Shown: positions 7,253 to 13,268 of the stretch, one piece after another
Layout: each line of letters opens with the position of its first letter
Position numbering within the stretch: the first letter of the stretch is position 1
NCBI GenBank assembly: GCA_023145955.1
Contig: JAGLDA010000005.1
Coordinates: 1 to 14,402, forward strand
DNA length: 14,402 nucleotides
Direction: 5' to 3'
Origin: Bacteroidales bacterium
GTDB lineage: Bacteria > Bacteroidota > Bacteroidia > Bacteroidales > UBA1556
Position numbers and translations under genes: made by a program
Notes under the pieces: model-generated
Seen by the model: the letters and a program-made list of their open reading frames with translations, nothing else
The model's database searches: none
Told to the model about the DNA's origin: nothing

Positions 7253-7449
7253 TGGGCGCTCCTCTAGTAAATAGAAAATCACCACTTAAGCAAGGTCTTA
7301 TTTTTGGTGCGGTAATGTTTGGACTAAGTATTGCTTGGCAATCTTTCAAAATGGGTGAGTTTAATAAGTTTGTTTTATTTGCCTCAATTATTGGTGGTAT
7401 AGTAGGCGGTTCTATTTATGGCATAATTTCATATTTCCGCTATAGGTAA
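7252..7449 (+). CDS. Small two-helix membrane protein
   Basis: 65 residues, not recognised. There are two predicted membrane helices, about residues 14-32 (GLIFGAVMFGLSIAWQSF) and 41-60 (glycine-rich, IVGGSIYGIISYF), with a basic N-terminus (NRKSPLKQ) and a basic C-terminus (FRYR). Its start codon overlaps the glmM stop (TAATG), so it is very likely translated by termination-reinitiation after glmM. That arrangement and the coherent hydrophobic pattern are the reasons to believe it is a gene. Nothing indicates a specific function. Confidence 0.75.
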   Translation: MGAPLVNRKSPLKQGLIFGAVMFGLSIAWQSFKMGEFNKFVLFASIIGGIVGGSIYGIISYFRYR

Positions 7450-7455
7450 TTCGTT

Positions 7456-7505
7456 ATTGGTAGTCAGCAGTCGTTATATTAATGAATGGCCGAAGACTCA
7501 CCAAT
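7456..7505. repeat. Imperfect inverted repeat between the small membrane protein and the desulfurase
   Basis: ATTGGTAGTC (7456-7465) pairs with GACT-C-ACCAAT (7495-7505), giving ten base pairs with one bulged C. Within it, TCGTTAT occurs twice, 20 bases apart (7451, 7471), and AGTC-AGC-AGTC forms a further short repeat. The stretch is visibly richer in G+C than the surrounding intergenic DNA. No T run follows, so it is probably not a terminator. It could be a structured leader for the desulfurase message or a degenerate dispersed repeat. Confidence 0.45.
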
Positions 7506-7532
7506 TAATTACTAAGAATTAAAACGAAAACA

Positions 7533-8645
7533 ATGATTTACCTAGATAACGCTGCAACAACGCAAATGGATACCATTGTGATAGATTATATGCATGATTT
7601 GATGCATAAGCACTATGGCAATCCATCTTCAATTCATGCCTATGGTAGGCAAGCGCGTGTTATTGTTGAAGATGCTCGTACCAAAATATCCTCTTTATTA
7701 AATGTAAGTCCATCAGAAATATTTTTTACCTCGGGAGGTACTGAGGGTATAAATACTATTGTGAATGGCGTATTATGTAAGGACGAAATTACAAAGGTAA
7801 TTACAAGCCCCACAGAGCATTTTGCAATGTTGAGTTCTATAAATCATTATGCAAAATTGTATAATGTGGATATTTGTATGCTTTCTGTTGACGAGGAAGG
7901 CAATATAGATATGAATAAGCTAGATGCAGAATTACAGAATTGTGATGGTAAGGCTTTAGTGAGTTTAATGCATGCTAATAATGAGATTGGTACCTTATTA
8001 TCCATGAAAAAAGTAGGCGAAATATGCGAAAAATATCAAGCTTTATTTCTATCAGATACAGTTCAAACCATAGGTAAATTTAATAATGATTTTAATGCTG
8101 GCTATCCTCATTTTGCAATAGGTTCGGCGCATAAGTTTCACGGACCTAAAGGTGTAGGGTTTATATATATTAAAGGAGAGCAAAAAGTGGATCCATTATT
8201 TATTGGATCGCAAGAGCGTAATATGCGTGCTGGTACCGAAAATATTTTTGCAATTGCGGCAATGGCTATGGCTATGGAAATTATATATGAATCAATGCCT
8301 GCTAATGCTATTAAATATAATATATTGAAGAGCTATTTGATTGATAGGATAGAGTCTGAAGTTAATGGTGTATCTTTTAATGGACCCAAAATAGGACTTC
8401 CCAACCTTGTGAATATTGCAGTTCCCAAAACTCAAAATAATGAAATGCTGCTTATGAAATTTGATATTTCAGGAGTTATGATTTCTGGTGGTAGCGCATG
8501 CTCTTCAGGTGCACTTAAAGACTCTCATGTGATGGAGGCAATAGGTAAAGCAGATAAATATAGAGCCATTAGATTGGCGATGAGTAAATATACTACTAAG
8601 GCCGATTTGGATATTTTTGTTGATGTTCTAAAAAAATCAATTTAG
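7533..8645 (+). CDS. Cysteine desulfurase (class V aminotransferase, NifS/IscS group)
   Basis: A PLP enzyme of 370 residues that removes sulfur from cysteine to give alanine and an enzyme-bound persulfide, for iron-sulfur cluster or tRNA sulfur supply. Visible residues: the YLDNAATT opening; His96 after TE (stacks on PLP); N150 in MHANNEIG; D175 and Q178 in SDTVQ; the Schiff-base lysine K201 in SAHKFHGPKG; RAGTEN at 232-237; and the catalytic Cys323 in GGSACSSGA. The SACSSG loop fits the IscS/NifS group I type. Length is somewhat below the roughly 400 of classical IscS. No iscU or iscA lies nearby, so the sulfur acceptor cannot be inferred. It probably follows glmM and the small membrane gene in one transcript or has a weak promoter of its own; no clear TAnnTTTG lies in the 83-base gap. 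Confidence 0.92.
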   Translation: MIYLDNAATTQMDTIVIDYMHDLMHKHYGNPSSIHAYGRQARVIVEDARTKISSLLNVSPSEIFFTSGGTEGINTIVNGVLCKDEITKVITSPTEHFAMLSSINHYAKLYNVDICMLSVDEEGNIDMNKLDAELQNCDGKALVSLMHANNEIGTLLSMKKVGEICEKYQALFLSDTVQTIGKFNNDFNAGYPHFAIGSAHKFHGPKGVGFIYIKGEQKVDPLFIGSQERNMRAGTENIFAIAAMAMAMEIIYESMPANAIKYNILKSYLIDRIESEVNGVSFNGPKIGLPNLVNIAVPKTQNNEMLLMKFDISGVMISGGSACSSGALKDSHVMEAIGKADKYRAIRLAMSKYTTKADLDIFVDVLKKSI

Positions 8646-8666
8646 GCTTAACCTAATAAGTTAAGC
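8646..8666. terminator. Hairpin between two convergent genes
   Basis: GCTTAAC (8646-8652), a seven-base loop, and GTTAAGC (8660-8666). The hairpin begins directly after the desulfurase TAG and overlaps the TAA of the convergent gene. On the plus strand it is followed after nine bases by a T-rich run. It probably serves as a bidirectional, rather weak terminator. Confidence 0.5.
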
Positions 8667-9788
8667 AGAAAGAATATTTTTTAATGGATTAAAGGACTTT
8701 TGTACAAGCACCCATAATTCAGGATTCTCTTCGCAAAGTTGCTTTAATGGCTTTTGATATTTCTTTATATAATCGCTAATGGCAGGAGCGGAGATTGGCG
8801 ATTGCATTGCTTGCCCAACTCTAGTGCCCGTAATACTATTACCTTTAGCCATCACAACTCTCGCAGCACTTTCCAAATTATTCAAGAAATGAATTGCCTT
8901 TTGCTTTCGGCTATCAATAGCTGTAAGATTAGCAGATGAGTTATTCTTTTTGTGGTTACTATTAAAAAATGACTGAAAAACAAATTCGTCAATATCTAAA
9001 ATGCTTCCAGGAATAGGATTTTGCATACGAAATGCCATTGCTACACATTGTTCCACTTGATTATTTACATCATCAATATTACCTTTATAATTGCTCATTA
9101 AGGAGTCTACTTCTGCGGAATAGTTAGCTATTAGGTTGAACTTATTTATCTGCAAATCAAACTTAGAATAGATATATTCTTTTATTAATGCTTTGTATTT
9201 TTTTATTTCTGAAGAATATTTATACTCTTTTAGCTGATCTTGCATTCTTGCCATATCATCACGTAGCAGGTTTTGCGCATTATTGTTTGCTGTTCTTTGT
9301 TTTAGAAATATGTTAAAAGAATTAGACACTAGGGTAGAGATAATGCTTTTTTGATATGTGGTAAGTCCATTGGCAGAATTGCTAATTCCAAAATTTGAAT
9401 AATCAGCGTTGAAGTATATATATAATAAGTCGTAATTATTATCAAAACTACTCTTTACACGGTATAGAAGTATATGGTGCTTTAATTCATCAAAAACCTC
9501 CTTTTGTATCTCTATCTTATTATTATGTTTCACAAAAGGAATCTCATCCTGATTTACCCATTCTATTTTATGTTTTAAGCTACGTAGCTTAATAATGCTA
9601 TCAGATAGTTGTTCCGAATTAGTATTTACTTTGCTAATGGTGGTATTATTAGCATATGAAGATTCAATTTGCTTGCTAATAGGGTTGTGATAAAAAGCAT
9701 AGGCATATTGAAATCCTGGCACTAAGCTTATGCTTTGTGCTAGTAAATCAATTACTTCAAAATGGTTTTTTTGCAAAATTATAGCCAT
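8661..9788 (-). CDS. Uncharacterised protein: sensory-like N-terminus, coiled coil, HTH-like C-terminus
   Basis: 375 residues from the ATG at 9788; soluble, no signal peptide. Residues about 1-165 (VIDLLAQSISLVPGFQYAYA onward) look like a mixed alpha/beta sensory domain, possibly GAF-like, but I cannot name the family. About 170-250 is strongly helical with a coiled-coil appearance (LLRDDMARMQDQLKEY). The C-terminus, about 300-372, carries a helical module with AARVVMAKGNSITGTRVGQ and PISAPAISDYIKKYQKPL, which reads like a helix-turn-helix segment. I recall this tail from hypothetical proteins of Bacteroidota, without a known role. The frame extends upstream to a TTG at 9854, but that TTG is the -33 element of a strong promoter, so the shorter start is preferred. 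It is divergent from an unknown gene across a TTAAGT-rich region that it might bind itself. Confidence 0.75.
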   Translation of the reverse strand: MAIILQKNHFEVIDLLAQSISLVPGFQYAYAFYHNPISKQIESSYANNTTISKVNTNSEQLSDSIIKLRSLKHKIEWVNQDEIPFVKHNNKIEIQKEVFDELKHHILLYRVKSSFDNNYDLLYIYFNADYSNFGISNSANGLTTYQKSIISTLVSNSFNIFLKQRTANNNAQNLLRDDMARMQDQLKEYKYSSEIKKYKALIKEYIYSKFDLQINKFNLIANYSAEVDSLMSNYKGNIDDVNNQVEQCVAMAFRMQNPIPGSILDIDEFVFQSFFNSNHKKNNSSANLTAIDSRKQKAIHFLNNLESAARVVMAKGNSITGTRVGQAMQSPISAPAISDYIKKYQKPLKQLCEENPELWVLVQKSFNPLKNILSA

Positions 9789-9823
9789 TACTACCTTTAT
9801 ACTTGAGATTATAAGTGATTTTG

Positions 9824-9854
9824 CAAATATAAGATATTTATTAAGTGAAATCAA
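9824..9854 (-). promoter_or_regulatory. Promoter of the HTH-like protein gene
   Basis: On the minus strand, TTG (9854-9852), a 20-base spacer and TATATTTG (9831-9824) followed by C: a full consensus match. One TTAAGT element (9841-9846) lies inside the spacer and others lie directly upstream, so occupancy of these sites should affect this promoter. Confidence 0.7.
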
Positions 9855-9956
9855 GCTTTACTTAATAAAAATTAAGTATAAATTAAGTAGTTGAAAAAAT
9901 ATTAAGTATAAATTAAGTAACTTAAAATATTAATTAAGTACTAAAAAACCACTTAA
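9841..9956. repeat. Cluster of nine TTAAGT/ACTTAA elements (putative operator array)
   Basis: Direct copies of TTAAGT begin at 9841, 9872, 9883, 9902, 9913 and 9934; inverted copies (ACTTAA) begin at 9860, 9920 and 9951. Within it, the 19-mer ATTAAGTATAAATTAAGTA occurs perfectly twice, at 9871 and 9901, a period of exactly 30. Spacings of the direct copies are 31, 11, 19, 11 and 21, near multiples of one helical turn. A tenth copy lies at 10058-10063, just before the start codon at 10065. The cluster spans the minus-strand promoter and reaches to within six bases of the plus-strand -33 element. Confidence 0.75.
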
Positions 9957-9961
9957 AAGGC

Positions 9962-9993
9962 TTGTATTAAAGGGTATTTACGTATTATTTTTG
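9962..9993 (+). promoter_or_regulatory. Promoter of the unknown divergent gene
   Basis: TTG (9962-9964), a 21-base spacer and TATTTTTG (9986-9993). Transcription would start near 9998, giving a leader of about 65 bases. That leader includes a small hairpin, AGCTC-N6-GAGCT (10002-10006 and 10013-10017), followed by T, and a TTAAGT copy at 10058-10063 next to the start codon. Confidence 0.55.
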
Positions 9994-10064
9994 TCCTCGT
10001 TAGCTCATGAAAGAGCTTTTATATAAATAGTATTAATAAAAATAAATATTAAGCAAATTAAGTT

Positions 10065-10595
10065 ATGGAACTAGCAGTACTTAGATTATCAGATCGGTTT
10101 TATGAAATAGGAAATAGTATTTTCAATGTTGAAGGATTGAATTATACAGAGAGTTGTGAACTCAATTACGAATCGTCGGAAGAAATAGTAATTAATAAGG
10201 CATTTTATACCGTTGAGAATAACGTATCTGAGTTCAGGCTATATTTATTAGTTTTAATAAAGAATATATACTCTTTGCTTCTTTCTAAGAAAGAATCCAA
10301 GTTGTCAAATAGTGCAAATAGTAAAATATCTAATATGATTTCAATAAATAGTAAAACTGCAAGTGTAGTAATTAGTGATAATGTGCGTAGTAGATTGCTT
10401 TCTATAATAAATGAAGATATTGATATTTATGTAAATAATAGTAAAAAGAATGCTAGCTCCTCTAAAACTAATAAAAATAAAAATCAATTTATTCGCTATG
10501 ATGATGATAAAAAGGATAAAAATAATAAACTAAAATTCAAGGAATTTATGCTCCATAGACTTATTTTTGTCAATAGAATATTCACAAAAGAATAG
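10065..10595 (+). CDS. Hypothetical protein, Ser/Asn/Lys-rich
   Basis: 176 residues, not recognised. The N-terminal half (1-75) alternates short beta-like and helical segments, with a hydrophobic helix at about 57-73 (FRLYLLVLIKNIYSLLL) that could be a core helix or a single membrane segment. Residues 75-110 are Ser/Asn/Lys-rich. Residues 125-158 are low-complexity and highly charged (SSSKTNKNKN, DDDKKDKNNK). The final 18 residues are again hydrophobic-basic (FMLHRLIFVNRIF). The ATG at 10065 follows a consensus promoter and a leader. It shares a control region with the divergent HTH-like gene, which suggests common or mutual regulation. Coding status rests on promoter, uninterrupted length and position, not on homology. 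Confidence 0.6.
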   Translation: MELAVLRLSDRFYEIGNSIFNVEGLNYTESCELNYESSEEIVINKAFYTVENNVSEFRLYLLVLIKNIYSLLLSKKESKLSNSANSKISNMISINSKTASVVISDNVRSRLLSIINEDIDIYVNNSKKNASSSKTNKNKNQFIRYDDDKKDKNNKLKFKEFMLHRLIFVNRIFTKE

Positions 10596-10701
10596 TAAGT
10601 GCAAAAGGAATTATATAAACTGCTTGTTTACAATATTTTTAGGAATAAATAAATAAATGATAAAAAAATATTCTTAATACATAATTATGTAAAATTATTG
10701 C

Positions 10702-10709
10702 TAAATTTG
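10702..10709 (+). promoter_or_regulatory. Candidate promoter core for the DUF819 gene
   Basis: TAAATTTG, 32 bases before the ATG at 10742. No TTG is found at the proper distance upstream. The 146-base gap preceding the gene otherwise shows no structure I can name. Confidence 0.4.
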
Positions 10710-10741
10710 ATTTTTAATTATAATAGACATAATAGAAATCA

Positions 10742-11899
10742 ATGGAATTGCTTTTTAAAAATATACTTTTAATAATATTTTATCTTCTAACTCCTGCATT
10801 AGTTATACATTATGCTGGGCGTTTTTTGCTTATTCGTAAAGCTGGAAATGTTGTTGTTGTATATATTATAGGTATTATTATTGGCAATATTGGAATAATA
10901 GACGCAGCTAGTTTTCCTATACAAGAAAATATTACTAACATAAGTATTTTATTAGCACTGCCATTATTATTAGTAAGTCTTAATTTTTCATCGTGGACGA
11001 GGATGGCTCCTAAAAGCTTTGTGTCATTGGGTTTGGGTTTGATATCAGTTTCTATAGTTGTAATAACTGGATATTTTTTGTTTAAACCGATTATTCCTGA
11101 TGCATGGAAAATTTCAGGCTTATTGGTTGGTGTGTATACTGGTGGTACTCCAAATTTGGCATCAATTAAAGAAGCGTTGGGTGTTCCGTCTCATGAGTAT
11201 TTAATGGTACATACTTCAGACTTAATATATTCTGGTGCTTATTTGTTATTCCTTATGACCATAGGAAAAGTATGGTTTAAGAAATGGCTTCCCTATGGTT
11301 ATCTTAATAAGTCTAGCTTTCAAAAACCAGGAGTTGATTTTACTAATAATGAAGATTATTCAAATTTTTTTAAGAAATATAACATTCTTCCAACATTGTT
11401 TATGCTCTTGGTATCAGTTTTAATATTTGCATTTTCATTTGGTATAAGCACTTTATTTGCTGAAGAGTATCAAGTTATGATAATAATATTATCTATTACA
11501 ACCATTGGAATAGGAGTGTCGTTTGTGCCTGTATTGCGACGAACTCCCAAAACTTATGAATTGGGGATGTACTTAATATTAGTATTTAGTTTGGTAGTAG
11601 CATCAATGGCCGATATGGAAAAATTCTCTTTGGAAGCTATTCCAATATTTCTTTATGTAAGCTTTACAATTACATTGTCTCTACTGCTGCATTTATTATT
11701 ATCAAAATTATTTAAAATAGATGCTGATACAATGATCATTACCTCTACAGCGTTGATTTGCTCACCACCTTTTGTACCAGTAATAGCTGGAGCACTTAAT
11801 AATAGATCACTCATTATAAGTGGTTTAACTATTGGCATTGTGGGCTATGCTATTGGAAATTACTTGGGGATATTTACAGCCTTAGTACTAAGACCATAA
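10742..11899 (+). CDS. DUF819 family integral membrane protein (YjcL-like)
   Basis: 385 residues with ten to twelve predicted transmembrane helices, for example about 5-22, 35-52, 64-82, 93-114, 158-176, 215-234, 244-264, 274-290, 297-320, 332-350 and 358-380. Conserved family segments are visible: YTGGTPNLASIKEAL at 132-146, STALICSPPFVPVIAGAL at 335-352 and GYAIGNYLG at 368-376. The charged stretch at 180-212 is a central cytoplasmic or periplasmic loop between two similar halves, as in many transporters with inverted repeats. Substrate and mechanism of DUF819 proteins are not established; transport is an inference from topology. It has its own promoter core and converges on the response-regulator gene, with only 11 bases between the two stop codons and no obvious terminator. 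Confidence 0.88.
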   Translation: MELLFKNILLIIFYLLTPALVIHYAGRFLLIRKAGNVVVVYIIGIIIGNIGIIDAASFPIQENITNISILLALPLLLVSLNFSSWTRMAPKSFVSLGLGLISVSIVVITGYFLFKPIIPDAWKISGLLVGVYTGGTPNLASIKEALGVPSHEYLMVHTSDLIYSGAYLLFLMTIGKVWFKKWLPYGYLNKSSFQKPGVDFTNNEDYSNFFKKYNILPTLFMLLVSVLIFAFSFGISTLFAEEYQVMIIILSITTIGIGVSFVPVLRRTPKTYELGMYLILVFSLVVASMADMEKFSLEAIPIFLYVSFTITLSLLLHLLLSKLFKIDADTMIITSTALICSPPFVPVIAGALNNRSLIISGLTIGIVGYAIGNYLGIFTALVLRP

Positions 11900-11910
11900 T
11901 TATAGTTTTA

Positions 11911-12297
11911 TTAGTTATTTTCTAAATATTGATTTATAATTTTTAGAAATTCTATTCGTCTGATAGGTTTTTCAATCACTTCATCAAATTTATAATCTTC
12001 ATATTTCTCCATTTCGTTAGTTGTATTTAGAGCAGTTAGAGCCAAAATAGCTCCGTCAAATCCCATTTCATGCAACTTTTGTGAGGTTTCAAAGCCATTT
12101 AGTATAGGCATTTGAATATCAAGAATAATTATATCAGCATGGTTATCAGCAATGTAATCAATTACTTTTAGCCCGTTTTCAAAGCTTACAATATTGGCAT
12201 TTATATTACGAAGAATAATACTAATAAGTTCAATATTTATTGAGTCATCATCAGCAATTATTATGGTTTTTTCGTATTTGTTATGTTTGCGGTTCAT
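11911..12297 (-). CDS. Single-domain response regulator (CheY-like receiver)
   Basis: 128 residues, a receiver domain only, with no output domain. The acidic pocket is D16-D17-D18 (IADDDS), the phosphoacceptor D60 lies in LDIQMP, the conserved threonine is T88 (ALTAL), and the lysine is K110 (EKPI). All residues needed for phosphorylation are present. The N-terminus has a short basic extension (MNRKHNKYEK). Its ATG lies 17 bases inside the 3' end of lgt in another frame, so it is probably translated by coupling from the lgt message; no separate promoter is evident. Such stand-alone receivers act by protein interaction or in phosphorelays; no histidine kinase is in the window. The pairing with lgt is unusual and its meaning unclear. 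Confidence 0.9.
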   Translation of the reverse strand: MNRKHNKYEKTIIIADDDSINIELISIILRNINANIVSFENGLKVIDYIADNHADIIILDIQMPILNGFETSQKLHEMGFDGAILALTALNTTNEMEKYEDYKFDEVIEKPIRRIEFLKIINQYLENN

Positions 12298-13093
12298 CTA
12301 AACTTTTAGGTTTATTCTTGGATGATACTATTAGGTAAATGCCAATAATTACTATAGGAATACTTAATAATTGTCCTACATTTAAGAACATATTTTCTTC
12401 GAAACTCGCTTGATTGTTTTTAATAAATTCTATAAAAAATCTCGCAGTAAACACTAGTGCTAGGAAGTAACCACTGAGCTTGCCAAAGTGTACTTTACCA
12501 TTTTCCTTTTTATATACAAACCATATAAAAGCAGCTATGGCGAAATAGGCCAATGCTTCATATATTTGGGTAGGGTGCTTGGCAATAGTTTCTCCATTTC
12601 GTAGGAATATAAATCCCCATGACAAATCTGTTTGTGGACCATAAATCTCACTATTCATAAGATTACCAATTCGTATTAGCCCTCCAATAAATGCGGCAGG
12701 CATTGCAAGTCTGTCGGCAATCCAAAGAAAAGGCTTATTGTATTTCCGTGAGAACAGATAAGTTGATAGCAAAACACCTGCAACGCCACCATGGCTAGCA
12801 AGGCCACCATGCCATACTTTAAGTATTTCTGATGGATAGGCGGAGTAATAATCAAATTCGTAAAAAACAATATGACCTATTCGGGCACCTATTATTCCTC
12901 CTAAAATAGTGTATATAAGAAAGTTGTCTACTTCTAATGGGTCTTGTCCGGCATCACGATAGTATTTTTGGATTATATAAAATCCAGCCATAAATCCTAT
13001 GGCAAATAATATTCCATAATACCTTATATGTAAGAAGCCGATGCTGAATATTTCCGGCGAAACACTCCATTCTATTGATTGTAATATCCACAT
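12281..13093 (-). CDS. lgt: Prolipoprotein diacylglyceryl transferase
   Basis: An inner-membrane enzyme, 270 residues and about seven helices, that transfers diacylglyceryl from phosphatidylglycerol to the lipobox cysteine of prelipoproteins, the first step of lipoprotein maturation. Recognised by RYYGILFAIGF at 24-34 (Y26), GARIGHIVFYE (69-79), HGGLASHGG (95-103, with H101 aligned to the catalytic E. coli H103), the signature RIGNLMNSE at 141-149 (R141 and N144 aligned to R143 and N146), HPTQIYE (173-179) and R218 in TARFFIEF (aligned to R239). Those alignments are by eye. The last 15 residues are a charged tail. The start ATG at 13093 gives the family-typical W-x-PEIFxIG opening. The promoter core lies only five bases upstream, suggesting a leaderless message. 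The M23 lipoprotein in this window would be one of its substrates. Confidence 0.96.
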   Translation of the reverse strand: MWILQSIEWSVSPEIFSIGFLHIRYYGILFAIGFMAGFYIIQKYYRDAGQDPLEVDNFLIYTILGGIIGARIGHIVFYEFDYYSAYPSEILKVWHGGLASHGGVAGVLLSTYLFSRKYNKPFLWIADRLAMPAAFIGGLIRIGNLMNSEIYGPQTDLSWGFIFLRNGETIAKHPTQIYEALAYFAIAAFIWFVYKKENGKVHFGKLSGYFLALVFTARFFIEFIKNNQASFEENMFLNVGQLLSIPIVIIGIYLIVSSKNKPKSLDEPQT

Positions 13094-13097
13094 TATG

Positions 13098-13131
13098 CAA
13101 ATATAGTTTTTTTACTGAATATATGGGTCAA
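13098..13131 (-). promoter_or_regulatory. Promoter of lgt, placed for a leaderless transcript
   Basis: On the minus strand, TATATTTG (13105-13098) followed by C, with a TTG at 13131-13129 giving a 23-base spacer, the upper end of the usual range. The core ends four bases before the ATG at 13093, so transcription would begin at or within a few bases of the start codon. Confidence 0.5.
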
Positions 13132-13268
13132 TTATACTTGATAATTAATAATATAATTATTGAAAAATGATATGAATATGATAAAAATAATTCTTAACAA
13201 AGGACTAATTGTTTTTTATTATCTGGCTCAAATGGCTAAATAAAAAACACAAACATATGAAATAAAAA

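Noticed and set aside
9841..9956. CRISPR array or plasmid-type origin iterons
   Set aside because: The repeated unit is only 6 to 19 bases, there are no unique spacers, and no cas or replication-initiator gene is near. An operator array fits better.
10002..10020. AGCTC/GAGCT hairpin followed by T in the leader of the unknown gene, as an attenuator
   Set aside because: The stem is only five base pairs with a short T run; I see no alternative pairing or leader peptide to support attenuation.
11653..11838. 61-residue minus-strand frame inside the DUF819 gene
   Set aside because: Antisense shadow of conserved transmembrane segments.
12676..12870. 64-residue frame inside lgt
   Set aside because: Out-of-frame shadow of a well-conserved enzyme.
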